NCBI GenBank assembly: GCA_030691225.1
Contig: JAUYES010000527.1
Location: 1 to 10,368, forward strand
Origin: Holophaga sp.
GTDB taxonomy: Bacteria > Acidobacteriota > Holophagae > Holophagales > Holophagaceae
Length of the DNA stretch: 10,368 nt
Reading direction: 5' to 3'
Shown here: positions 1 through 7,262 of the stretch, piece by piece
Layout of the letters: each line of letters opens with the position of its first letter
How positions within the stretch are numbered: the stretch's first letter is position 1
Translations under genes and position numbers: made by a program
The notes under the pieces: model-generated
Databases searched by the model: none
The model's input: the letters and a program-made list of their open reading frames with translations, nothing else
Told to the model about the DNA's origin: nothing

Positions 1-1
1 G

Positions 2-454
2 AAAAATGGCGGCGTAATCCAACTCTGCATCCTTTCGGACTACATAAAGAAGATCGCCCCCAATCCCGATTTTCTAAAGGCACTAGAAGCCTTGGATCAA
101 AAGGCAAAATCCCTGGGCGGTTGGGAAGATCTTCGAGGCAAGCCCGAGGCCGAAGCCCTGCTGAAGGAACGGGGGGAATTGCGCACCAAGTTCCCCACCC
201 CCAAGGCCACCGTGAGGGATGCCGTGGACCACATCGATCACATCGTGAAACTCATCGGCATCGACCATGTGGGCATCGGCACCGATTTCGATGGTGGTGG
301 CGGCCTGGCCGATTGCCGAGATGCGACCGAATTGCCCAACATCACATTTGAGTTGGTGCGCCGCGGCTACTCCGAAAAGGACATCCGCAAGATCTGGGGG
401 GAAAACACCCTGAGAGTCTTCGAGAAAGCACAGAAGCAGGGCAACAAGTCTTGA
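2..454 (+). CDS. Membrane dipeptidase (peptidase M19, renal dipeptidase family), 3' part only
   Basis: The reading frame is open from the first bases of the window and ends at TGA 452-454. It gives the last 150 residues of a protein whose start lies outside the window; an internal TTG at 92 is not a credible start. Seen: an NGGVIQLCI segment at the cut end, the metal-site region DHVGIGTDFDGGGG in the middle, and a C-terminal stretch LVRRGYSEKDIRKIWGENTL. All three are hallmarks of the M19 family, binuclear-zinc TIM-barrel enzymes that hydrolyse dipeptides (some accept L-D or D-amino-acid dipeptides). The DFDG aspartate is a known active-site residue of the family. M19 proteins are usually about 350-420 residues, so roughly the last third is present. 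A 71-bp gap separates it from the M14 genes downstream, so cotranscription is plausible and would fit shared work in peptide breakdown. Whether it is secreted cannot be judged without the N-terminus. Confidence 0.9.
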   Translation, partial: KNGGVIQLCILSDYIKKIAPNPDFLKALEALDQKAKSLGGWEDLRGKPEAEALLKERGELRTKFPTPKATVRDAVDHIDHIVKLIGIDHVGIGTDFDGGGGLADCRDATELPNITFELVRRGYSEKDIRKIWGENTLRVFEKAQKQGNKS

Positions 455-515
455 ATCCTGTTTAGCTTGGTTACCCTCAGCATCCTCATTTTCCGCAGCG
501 TTCGATTTTGCCCCT

Positions 516-520
516 GGAGG
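516..520 (+). promoter_or_regulatory. Ribosome binding site that fixes the GTG start at 526
   Basis: GGAGG at 516-520 lies 5 nt before GTG 526-528. The upstream in-frame TTG at 508 has no such site, and starting there would put six extra residues before an otherwise textbook signal peptide. GTG 526 is therefore the chosen start. Confidence 0.8.
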
Positions 521-525
521 CTACC

Positions 526-2559
526 GTGAAAACGTTCCATCGCTGGGCCCAACCCCTGCTGCTGGCAAGCCTAGGCCTAGTCGCCGCCGAAACGCCTTTG
601 GCCTTCGACCGCTACCACACCCCCCAGGAGATCCAAGCCGCCATGAAAACCCTGGCCGCCGCCCATCCGGGCCGTACGGCCCTACACCTGATCGCCAAGA
701 GCCCCGGGGGTGGGGAGATCACAGTGCTGGAAATCGGACCCGATATTGGCCGCAAGGCTCGCCAAGCCCCGGCGGTACTGGTGGTGGCCAATCTCGAAGG
801 CGTGCTTCCCCTCACCAGCGAAGGGGCCCTTTTCCTGGCTCAGGCGATCCTCAAGGACCCTTCAAAAAGTCAGCATCTAACGTGGTACATCCTGCCAACA
901 ACCAACCCTGATGCCGCTTGGCGCTACTTCCGCCAGCCTTTGGGTTCCAGCGAGCGCAATGCGCAACCCTGGAATGAGGATATGGATGACCGCGTGGATG
1001 AAGACGGGCCGGAGGATCTGGATGGCAATGGCGTCATTACAGGAATGCGGGTGAAAGACCCCGCTGGCGAGTGGATCGTGGCAGAGGGCGATAAGCGCCT
1101 GCTGCGCAAGGCCAACCCGGTCAAAGGCGAAAAAGGAATGTTTAAGCTCTACCCAGAAGCCCTCGACAAGGACTCCGATGGCCAATACGGGGAAGATCCC
1201 GCGGGTGGCGTGAATCCGGCCATCAATTTCCCTCATCTCTGGAAGCCTTTCACGGCCACCGGTGGACGCTGGGCCGGAAGCACGCCCGAGACCTTCGGCA
1301 TTCTGCAATTCGTGGCTGCCCATCCCGAAATCGCCATGTCCTTTTCCTTCGACGCCACCAACCTCTGCCTGCAACCCCCGGCCGGTGGACGTCAGGGAAC
1401 CTTCGATCCAAATGCCATCCGCATCCCCGAAGACACCGCCAAGCGCTTTGGTGCCGATCCCACGCGGACCTATTCGATGAAGGAGATCATGGATATGGCT
1501 CGCCCCATGGCCCCTCCGGGAATGGAGATGACCGAAGCTATGGTGGCTTCTTTCCTTGGACTCGGCGCCATCGTGAATCCCCTGGAAGCGGACCTCAAGC
1601 ATTACAAGGAGCTTTCGGACAAGTTCAAGGAATTCCTCAAGGCTTCGAAACTCGATGGCAAGCGCCTGGAGCCCGCCCAGCCCAAGGATGGCTCCTTCTC
1701 GCTTTGGTCTTACTACCACCTGGGGATCCCCACCTTCAGCATGGATCTCTGGACCCTGCCCGAGGTCAAGGACGAAAAAGAGAAAAGCAGGATCACCGCC
1801 GAAGGCCTGGAGGCCATGACCTCCGAAACCTTCTTGGCCCTGGGCGAACCCAAGATCACGGCCTTCCTCAAGGAAGTCGGCGCGCCTGAAACCATCAAGG
1901 CCAGTTTCCTGATGGAAGGCGTGAAAGCCGGGCGCATGAACCCCAAGCAAATGGCGGGCATGCTCAAGTCCCTCCCCAAACCCCCAGCCCAGGAACCCCT
2001 CACCGTGGATCCCCGCGCGAAGGCCCTGTTGGCCTGGAGTGACAAGGAACTCCAGGCCAAGGGCTTCGCCGAATGGAAAGCATTCAAACATCCCCAGCTG
2101 GGCGAGGTGGAGATCGGCGGCGCCATGCCCTATGCCGATACCACGCCACCACCCGCGATGATCAAACCCCTGCTCGAAGGCCAAGTGCCTTGGGTGTTTA
2201 CGCTCGCCGCGAAACTGCCCCGATTGAAGATTCTGAAAAGCGAGGTCAAGGCCAAAGGTTCGGGTGTCTATGCCTTGGACCTGTGGGTGGAAAACACGGG
2301 CTACCTACCCGTCCCCACGGCCATGGGCCGAAAGAATTTGCCTGTTCCTCCGGCGATCCTGCTACTGGGCGGCAAGGGTGTGGAATTCCTCCAGGGTCGC
2401 TCCCGCACCCCCATCAACGCGGTGGAAGGTGGCTCCAGCGTGAAACTCCAGTGGCTGGTGCGGGTTTCGCCCGGCTCCAACCTGGACGCCAAACTCGAAT
2501 CCCCCACGGCCTGGGGCGATGCCGCAACGATCAACTTCGCGATGGGAGAATCGAAATGA
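526..2559 (+). CDS. Secreted M14-family carboxypeptidase homologue with a lost active site (probable pseudoenzyme)
   Basis: 677 residues from GTG 526. A signal peptide is visible (MKTFHR, hydrophobic LLLASLGLVAA, likely cleavage near residue 21), so the protein is exported. The body follows the M14 zinc-carboxypeptidase fold and aligns along its length with the next gene: acidic DxDxDG-type segments near residues 151-170 and 214-224, a C-terminal domain opening with FKHPQLGEVEIGG (520-532), then beta-rich sequence. By alignment with the neighbour, the HxxE zinc motif is E91 and L94, the third zinc His is D276, the Asn-Arg substrate pair is A232-I233, and the catalytic Glu is D407. Zinc chemistry is therefore very unlikely; a binding, chaperone or regulatory role for its paralogue is an inference. 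The frame is intact, so this is not a decayed pseudogene. About 75 extra residues relative to the neighbour include a Met/Lys-rich helical stretch around 437-500. The stop overlaps the next start. Confidence 0.85.
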   Translation: MKTFHRWAQPLLLASLGLVAAETPLAFDRYHTPQEIQAAMKTLAAAHPGRTALHLIAKSPGGGEITVLEIGPDIGRKARQAPAVLVVANLEGVLPLTSEGALFLAQAILKDPSKSQHLTWYILPTTNPDAAWRYFRQPLGSSERNAQPWNEDMDDRVDEDGPEDLDGNGVITGMRVKDPAGEWIVAEGDKRLLRKANPVKGEKGMFKLYPEALDKDSDGQYGEDPAGGVNPAINFPHLWKPFTATGGRWAGSTPETFGILQFVAAHPEIAMSFSFDATNLCLQPPAGGRQGTFDPNAIRIPEDTAKRFGADPTRTYSMKEIMDMARPMAPPGMEMTEAMVASFLGLGAIVNPLEADLKHYKELSDKFKEFLKASKLDGKRLEPAQPKDGSFSLWSYYHLGIPTFSMDLWTLPEVKDEKEKSRITAEGLEAMTSETFLALGEPKITAFLKEVGAPETIKASFLMEGVKAGRMNPKQMAGMLKSLPKPPAQEPLTVDPRAKALLAWSDKELQAKGFAEWKAFKHPQLGEVEIGGAMPYADTTPPPAMIKPLLEGQVPWVFTLAAKLPRLKILKSEVKAKGSGVYALDLWVENTGYLPVPTAMGRKNLPVPPAILLLGGKGVEFLQGRSRTPINAVEGGSSVKLQWLVRVSPGSNLDAKLESPTAWGDAATINFAMGESK

Positions 2560-4358
2560 AGATGAGCATCCTTTCGATTCTTGGCCTTGCCCTGGCGGGC
2601 CTCACTTTCCACGCGGAGGCTCAGGTCAGTGCCAAAACCGCCAAGACTCCTTTCGTCACCACAGGACCCATCACGCTCCCCTTGCACTTCGACCACTACT
2701 ACACCTACGAGCAGGTAGGAGAAGCCCTCAAAGCTCTTCATGCGGCCTATCCCAAACTCACCACGCTGGAATCCGTGGGCAAAAGCGAAGAGGGACGCGA
2801 CATCTGGGCCATGACGGTGAACAACCCAGCCACCGGAGCACCCTCCACCAAGCCTGGCGTTTATGTGGATGGCAATATCCATGGCAACGAAATTCAGGCG
2901 GGCGAGGTCTGCTTGGGCCTACTGAACCGCCTGCTCACGCTCTACGGTCAGAACGAACAAATCACCAAACTGGTGGATCGAAACGTCTACTACGTTGTGC
3001 CAGTGGTGAACGTGGATGGGCGCTTCCATTTCCTGGCCGATGCCAGCACCTCCAGTTCCCAACGCTCCATCCGCATTCCCGTGGATGACGATCGCGACGG
3101 CTTGCTGGATGAGGACGGACCGGATGATCTGGATGGAGATGGCAACATCTGTCGGCTGCGCCGGAAGGATCCTTTTGGTGTCTGGAAGACCGACCCAGAA
3201 GATCCACGCCTCATGGTACGCATCAAGCCCGGCGAAGTGGGCGAGTGGACACTCCTCGGCGATGAGGGCATCGATAACGATGGGGATGGCAAGATCAATG
3301 AAGACGCCGAAGGCTACGTGGATGGAAACCGCAATTGGGGCTTCAACTGGATGCCTCCCTATGTGCAGTCCGGCGCCGGAGCCTACCCCTTCCAGGCGAA
3401 AGGGCTGAAGGCCCTGGCCACCTTCCTGGTAGAACGCCCCAACATCCTGGTGGTCTACGCCTTTCACAACAATGGAGGCATGTTCTTGCGGGGCCCCAGC
3501 ACCAAGCTCGGGGAACCCATGAATGCCCGGGATGTAGCGGTCTACGATGTGCTGGGCAAACACGCGGAAAAGATCGTCCCCGGCTACCGCTACCTAGTTT
3601 CTTGGAAGGATCTCTACGCAACCAACGGGGATTTTGTCGATTTCACGGATAACGTAGTGGCCTCCTATGGCTTTGTGGGAGAACTCTTCCAATCCGAAAG
3701 CGAAAGCTACCGAGCCCCCGCCAAGCCCGGCGCCGCCGCACCTCCCCCTCCGGCCGAAGGTGGCTTCATGGGTCGAAATCCCGACCAGGAACGAGAACGC
3801 ATCCTTTTCAATGACAAGGTTGTGCAAGGCGATCTGTACCGCCCCTGGAAGCCCTTCAAGCATCCCCAACTCGGTGAAATCGAGATCGGCGGCTGGGTCA
3901 AGATGAGTTCGCGTTTACCCCACCCCTTTATGCTCAACGATCTGGTCTATCGCAACGTTTCAGCGGTTCTGTTTGCCGCCTCGCAAACCCCCGAGATCAA
4001 GCTGGAGGTGCTCTCGGTGGAAAAGGCCGGACCCGAACTCCATCGAATTCGCGTGCGCCTCTCCAACCCCAATGCCATCCCATCGATGACCCATACGGCT
4101 GTGCAGCACCAGATCCATCCCAAGGACACACTGAAGGTAGAGGGAACCGGCCTCAAGGTCGTAGCCGGCGGCCCCATTGCCATGAACCCTCTGGAAGAAA
4201 TCACCTATAAGCCCCACAAGCCCGAGATTCAATTTCTTCAGGTGCCTGGCTATGGCAAGGTGGAATACAGCTTCCTGGTTTCGGGCAAAGGCAAGGCACA
4301 TATCACCTACCAGTCCCTCAAGGCAGGGCGAGCAGCTGTTTCGGCGGAGTTAAAATAG
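2556..4358 (+). CDS. Secreted M14-family zinc carboxypeptidase with intact active site
   Basis: 600 residues from ATG 2556, which overlaps the upstream stop as ATGA; GGGAG at 2544-2548 sits 7 nt before it. An alternative ATG at 2562 would drop only two residues. The signal peptide is MKMSILSILGLALAGLTFHAEA with probable cleavage after A22. Catalytic features are all visible: zinc ligands H109 and E112 in GNIHGNE, third ligand H304 in YAFHNNGG, substrate-binding N258-R259 in DGNRNWGF, and general-base E376 in YGFVGELF. Between the first and third ligands are two acidic, calcium-site-like insertions (DDDRDGLLDEDG near 177-188 and DNDGDGKINED at 240-250). A Pro/Ala-rich linker (about 387-403) leads to a beta-rich C-terminal domain starting FKHPQLGEIEIGG (434-446). 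M14 enzymes remove C-terminal residues from peptides or cleave cell-wall peptides; the exact substrate cannot be read here. Translational coupling to the inactive paralogue suggests the two products are made together. Confidence 0.9.
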   Translation: MKMSILSILGLALAGLTFHAEAQVSAKTAKTPFVTTGPITLPLHFDHYYTYEQVGEALKALHAAYPKLTTLESVGKSEEGRDIWAMTVNNPATGAPSTKPGVYVDGNIHGNEIQAGEVCLGLLNRLLTLYGQNEQITKLVDRNVYYVVPVVNVDGRFHFLADASTSSSQRSIRIPVDDDRDGLLDEDGPDDLDGDGNICRLRRKDPFGVWKTDPEDPRLMVRIKPGEVGEWTLLGDEGIDNDGDGKINEDAEGYVDGNRNWGFNWMPPYVQSGAGAYPFQAKGLKALATFLVERPNILVVYAFHNNGGMFLRGPSTKLGEPMNARDVAVYDVLGKHAEKIVPGYRYLVSWKDLYATNGDFVDFTDNVVASYGFVGELFQSESESYRAPAKPGAAAPPPPAEGGFMGRNPDQERERILFNDKVVQGDLYRPWKPFKHPQLGEIEIGGWVKMSSRLPHPFMLNDLVYRNVSAVLFAASQTPEIKLEVLSVEKAGPELHRIRVRLSNPNAIPSMTHTAVQHQIHPKDTLKVEGTGLKVVAGGPIAMNPLEEITYKPHKPEIQFLQVPGYGKVEYSFLVSGKGKAHITYQSLKAGRAAVSAELK

Positions 4359-4368
4359 GAGATCGGTA

Positions 4369-5631
4369 ATGCCTTTCACGTTCCTGAAACAGGCCTTTGA
4401 CCAAATGGTCGGGAACACCAAAGTGGAAAGGCTTACTTGGCGACAACCCCAGATCGTCGATCGGGGGCTGATTAGTGGCGTAAGCCTTGCCATGGATCAC
4501 AGTGGCCGAGGCTTGCTGCTTTGGGGCCTAAATGGCGAACTCCGGCTAATGCCCATGCGTCCCTCGCAAGGCGCGGGCATCGGCAATTTCCCGGTGGGAC
4601 CAGGCGACCGATCCGTGACTGTCCTAAGCGACAAGGGGCTCGGCGTTGCGCTCTGGATTGAAGATGACCCTTCCGGGTCCCGAATCACGGGGTCGCCCTT
4701 CAAAGCGGCCTCTCCCAGCTTTTCTCCCAGCACCATCTACCAGGGCGAAGGGCAGATCCAGCATCTGCAAGCCGCCATCGATCGAAGAGGTAGTGCCTTG
4801 GTCGTTTGGTGTGTGGAACGCTCGGGCACCTGGGAAATCCTGGCGCAAAGTTATGACGCTCGCAAAGCAAGGTGGGATGAACAGCCGGTTCATCTTGGAA
4901 AATCCACGGAACACGCCTTGATTCCTCGACTGGCCATGAACTGCCGAGGCAGGGCCTTGGTTGCCTGGGAGCTGCAGGAGGCCTCCTTCGAGGGGTTTGT
5001 GGTCAGCCACTATTGGACCAGCGAGCACCTCTGGTCGGATTCACCCGTTCAGGGCGTGCCTGTATTTGGTCATGAATTAGAACTCACCATGGATAACCGC
5101 GGCGACGCCTTGGCGGTCTGGGTGGCACGCCCCCATGGGCAGCCCGCACGGCTGGAAACGGCTCGGTACCGCACCGCCGATTCTGTCTGGGAAAAAACGG
5201 GGGTGCTGGCCTCAGGGCCAAACGTGAGTCGCGTCCAATTGCGTGGCACCGAGGATGGGAGAGCTTGGCTCTTATGGCTACAACAGGAATCCAATGGATC
5301 TCCACGCATCATGGCCAAGCACTACGTGGCTAGGGCTTGGCAAGCTTCGGCGGAACGGGTGGATTCCGACAAAGGTCAAGCCAAGGCAACCGTAATAGGT
5401 TGTACCGAAGGCGCTCCGCCCGGCATCTTGTTCGTTCAACAGGGTGCTCAAGGAGACGCGATCCAGTTCCGTTCCTGGGGCGAACAACTCGGCCCCACGG
5501 TAACCATTGGGCACTGTTCCAATGACTCCATATCTGAACCCCAACTGGCCATGAGCCCAACCGGAGCCATTGCCCTCTGGCGACAAGGGGAAGGCAAAGG
5601 CTCAGGATTGGTGATGGCCAAGGGGCTTTAA
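4369..5631 (+). CDS. Uncharacterised repeat protein, predicted eight-bladed beta-propeller
   Basis: 420 residues; ATG 4369 is preceded by AGGAG (4357-4361, 7 nt spacing), which overlaps the previous stop, so the gene belongs to the M14 transcription unit. I do not recognise a named family. The protein is built of about 50-residue repeats whose core is an inner strand 'xAMDxxGxALxxW': W52, W96, W147, W200, W251, W303, a degenerate copy near 354, and W404. Most repeats then carry an outer strand with Trp before a polar Pro-rich turn (W169, W222, W274, W324). The last repeat is only half present, and the missing outer strand is found at the N-terminus (RLTWRQPQIVDRG, W24), as in a propeller closed by its two ends. 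No signal peptide or membrane segment is visible, which is odd beside two secreted proteins. No catalytic motif is seen. A role in binding protein or glycan is only a guess. Confidence 0.8.
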   Translation: MPFTFLKQAFDQMVGNTKVERLTWRQPQIVDRGLISGVSLAMDHSGRGLLLWGLNGELRLMPMRPSQGAGIGNFPVGPGDRSVTVLSDKGLGVALWIEDDPSGSRITGSPFKAASPSFSPSTIYQGEGQIQHLQAAIDRRGSALVVWCVERSGTWEILAQSYDARKARWDEQPVHLGKSTEHALIPRLAMNCRGRALVAWELQEASFEGFVVSHYWTSEHLWSDSPVQGVPVFGHELELTMDNRGDALAVWVARPHGQPARLETARYRTADSVWEKTGVLASGPNVSRVQLRGTEDGRAWLLWLQQESNGSPRIMAKHYVARAWQASAERVDSDKGQAKATVIGCTEGAPPGILFVQQGAQGDAIQFRSWGEQLGPTVTIGHCSNDSISEPQLAMSPTGAIALWRQGEGKGSGLVMAKGL

Positions 5632-5662
5632 TCGGCTGTATCGCGTTCGATCCCCCGGGTTG

Positions 5663-6988
5663 TTATGCGATCGGATGATCTTCCCGGAACCGCTTCAACC
5701 GTTCTTCCAGCAAAGGGAATTGTTCTCGCTTGATCAGTGAGGTGCAGGCCCGCAGCCCTTCGGTGTGTTCGCTGCCGGTGATACCAAGGGTGATCGCGCT
5801 GATGCCGTAATGGACGAGTTCGAGCAGGAGCTCTCCGCCATCCAGGCCAGGGTAGGCGAAGGTGAAGTAGAAACCATCCGCGATGGGCTCGCCCAGATCC
5901 TGATCGTAAACAATGCTGAAGCCGTTCTCGGTGAAGAGGCGCTTCATGACCTTGGCCTTCTCGCCGTATTCCTTGGCGATGGCCACGAAATCGATCTCGC
6001 CATTGTTCACGGCTTTCAGAATGGCGGCCAGGGCGTACTGAGCGGAATGGCTAGTGCCGGAACTGATGCCGTAGATGGCGCCAAAGATCAGCGAATGACC
6101 CACCTGATCGGAGCTAAAGAAGCGCTTCAGATCGGGGCTGCGCATCTCCCAAACCTTGTCCGACACCACCATCATGCCGATGCGTTCGCCCGCGTAGCTA
6201 AAGGCTTTGGAACTGGAGATCAGCAGGATGTAGTTATCGGTGTACTTGGCCACCGTGGGCTGGTAGGGCGCCTGACCAGGCTTGGAGTAGTCCTGCCGGA
6301 AATCCATGGCGAAGTAGGCCAGATCCTCAATGACCACCACGTTGTACTGGGTGGCCAATTCGCCGATGGTGCGGAGTTCATCTTCGGTGAAGCAGATCCA
6401 GCTGGGGTTGTTGGGGCTGGAGTACAGGATCGAGGAAATTGTTCCGGTCTTGAGGTACGACTCCAGCTTGGAACGAAGCTTCTCACCCCGGTATTCGTAA
6501 ACATCGAAGGAGTCGTAGTCATGGCCCAGCAACTTGCACTGCTGCTTCTGCACGGGAAAACCAGGGTCGAGATACAGCGTTCCCTTGCGATTGGCCCACA
6601 TGCGATTGATGGTCATGAAGGCCGCCATGCCGCCCATCATGGACCCCACGGTAGGTACGCAATGTTCAGGGCTCACCTCGACATCCATGAAGAGCTTCAC
6701 GAAGCGGGCGATTTCCTTCTTCAAGACCGGAATGCCCTGAATATCGGGATAGATAGCAGCCACGCCATCCTTCAGCGCCTGAATCTGCGCATCAACGCCT
6801 ACTTGCAGCGCAGGCAGCCCTGGAATACCCATTTCCATGCGGATGAAGGTCTCGCCAGTGTCTCCTTCCACCAAATCCACGATCTTCTTGATCTCACGAA
6901 TGGAAGCCGACCCAAGGTCGGTCAGGCCCATTTCGCGAATCCGGCGGCTCACCACGTCGGCATTGATGGGGGTAGGTTTGGAGGCCAT
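5663..6988 (-). CDS. PLP-dependent class I/II aminotransferase
   Basis: 441 residues on the minus strand. The start is the ATG complementary to 6986-6988, with a GGAG site (complement of 6995-6998) 6 nt upstream; the frame extends 19 codons further upstream but without a site. Fold-type I aminotransferase landmarks are visible: SSPNNPSW with N193/N194, IEDLAYF with D222 and Y225, the PLP-binding lysine K261 in SSSKAFSYAGERIG followed by R269, and the carboxylate-binding arginine R413 in GLRACTS. It resembles the roughly 430-440-residue aspartate-aminotransferase-like proteins of Bacteroidota and Acidobacteriota that carry FIRMEMGxPGLP near the N-terminus (48-59 here). The amino donor cannot be deduced. 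It converges on the propeller gene with a 31-bp gap and diverges from proC. No signal peptide is present, so it is cytoplasmic. Confidence 0.92.
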   Translation of the reverse strand: MASKPTPINADVVSRRIREMGLTDLGSASIREIKKIVDLVEGDTGETFIRMEMGIPGLPALQVGVDAQIQALKDGVAAIYPDIQGIPVLKKEIARFVKLFMDVEVSPEHCVPTVGSMMGGMAAFMTINRMWANRKGTLYLDPGFPVQKQQCKLLGHDYDSFDVYEYRGEKLRSKLESYLKTGTISSILYSSPNNPSWICFTEDELRTIGELATQYNVVVIEDLAYFAMDFRQDYSKPGQAPYQPTVAKYTDNYILLISSSKAFSYAGERIGMMVVSDKVWEMRSPDLKRFFSSDQVGHSLIFGAIYGISSGTSHSAQYALAAILKAVNNGEIDFVAIAKEYGEKAKVMKRLFTENGFSIVYDQDLGEPIADGFYFTFAYPGLDGGELLLELVHYGISAITLGITGSEHTEGLRACTSLIKREQFPLLEERLKRFREDHPIA

Positions 6989-7028
6989 GGAAAACTCCGG
7001 GTGCTGCGCGAAAAGAGCGCGAACTGGA

Positions 7029-7056
7029 AGGATTGCACCCCCCAAAAGACTGTCAA
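7029..7056 (-). promoter_or_regulatory. Candidate promoter for the aminotransferase gene
   Basis: On the minus strand a perfect TTGACA (complement of 7051-7056) is followed after 16 nt by AATCCT (complement of 7029-7034). The -10 box is weak (3 of 6) but keeps the key A2 and T6. Transcription would begin near 7022, leaving about 33 nt before the ATG. Confidence 0.4.
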
Positions 7057-7063
7057 GGGAGCC

Positions 7064-7093
7064 TCGACCAAGGTGTGGGCTAGGTCACACAAT
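7064..7093 (+). promoter_or_regulatory. Candidate promoter for the proC leader
   Basis: TCGACC (7064-7069, 4 of 6 to TTGACA), an 18-nt spacer, and CACAAT (7088-7093, 4 of 6 to TATAAT). The predicted start near 7100 coincides with the 5' edge of a long-range helix (7101-7109 with 7193-7202). A second candidate, GTCACA 7084-7089, 17 nt, TACGCT 7107-7112, would start transcription close to 7119, the ATG of the small leader ORF. Both are judged by eye. Confidence 0.35.
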
Positions 7094-7118
7094 CGAAAAG
7101 ACCGGCTACGCTAGAAAC

Positions 7119-7196
7119 ATGACATTTCACTTGGCCCCGAGCCCATGCCCGCTGCCTCGCACCTTGGGTGCGGTGGAAAGGTATGGTTGCCGGTAG
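7119..7196 (+). CDS. Possible proline-rich leader peptide of proC
   Basis: A 25-codon frame from ATG 7119 to TAG 7194-7196. Codons 7, 9, 11 and 13 are all proline (CCG, CCA, CCG, CCT), giving APSPCPLPR directly before the left arm of the 7158-7172 hairpin. A proline-rich leader before a proline-biosynthesis gene is the arrangement expected for ribosome-mediated attenuation. Against it: there is no good Shine-Dalgarno site (only AGAAAC precedes the ATG), C-rich DNA yields Pro codons by chance, and the same frame stays open upstream. A transcript starting near 7119 would make the ORF leaderless, which would remove the need for a ribosome site. Treated as a hypothesis. Confidence 0.3.
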   Translation: MTFHLAPSPCPLPRTLGAVERYGCR

Positions 7197-7222
7197 TCCG
7201 GTATCCCCTCGCTTCTTCTCCC

Positions 7223-7250
7223 GCCCCCGGTTTCCATCCGGGGGCTTTTT
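7223..7250 (+). terminator. Strong intrinsic terminator in front of proC
   Basis: GCCCCCGG (7223-7230) and CCGGGGGC (7238-7245) form a perfect 8-bp GC stem around a 7-nt loop and are followed at once by TTTTT (7246-7250), then CTT. No T-run follows the stem on the other strand, so it acts on plus-strand transcripts only. It ends 12 nt before the proC ATG and directly precedes its ribosome site, the position typical of an attenuator. Confidence 0.8.
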
Positions 7251-7262
7251 CTTGGAGGCACC

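Larger units (their letters stand above)
7100..7250 (+). ncRNA. Structured proC leader or independent small RNA ending in an intrinsic terminator
   Basis: A terminator on the plus strand between two divergent genes implies a plus-strand transcript that starts in this gap. The stretch can fold: ACCGGCTAC (7101-7109) pairs with 7193-7202 (9 bp, one bulged T at 7197); CCATGCC (7143-7149) pairs with GGTATGG (7180-7186, one G-U); CGCACC (7158-7163) pairs with GGTGCG (7167-7172) around a TTG loop; and the terminator closes the 3' end. I do not recognise an SRP RNA, tmRNA, RNase P or known riboswitch core. The choices are a cis-acting proC attenuator (see the leader ORF entry) or a trans-acting RNA of about 150 nt. 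The unpaired 5' side between the outer and inner helices is loosely like a 6S RNA bubble, but I do not claim that identity. Confidence 0.4.

Noticed and set aside
877..2184. 435-residue minus-strand frame opposite the first M14 gene
   Set aside because: It lies wholly opposite a gene with a clear signal peptide and family alignment; Gly/His/Phe-rich shadow composition.
2073..2555. Upstream extension of the second M14 gene to ATG 2073
   Set aside because: The extension is an out-of-frame shadow of the first M14 gene; ATG 2556 has a ribosome site and starts a signal peptide.
5632..5662. CCCGGG-containing gap between convergent genes as a bidirectional terminator
   Set aside because: Only short weak pairing (ATCGC/GCGAT) and no T-run on either side.
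5765..7114. 449-residue plus-strand frame opposite the aminotransferase
   Set aside because: It is an antisense shadow of a well-recognised gene, with composition typical of reverse-strand reading and no ribosome site or family match.
7100..7250. Identification of the proC leader RNA as SRP RNA or a known riboswitch
   Set aside because: The conserved SRP tetraloop region and known riboswitch core motifs are absent.
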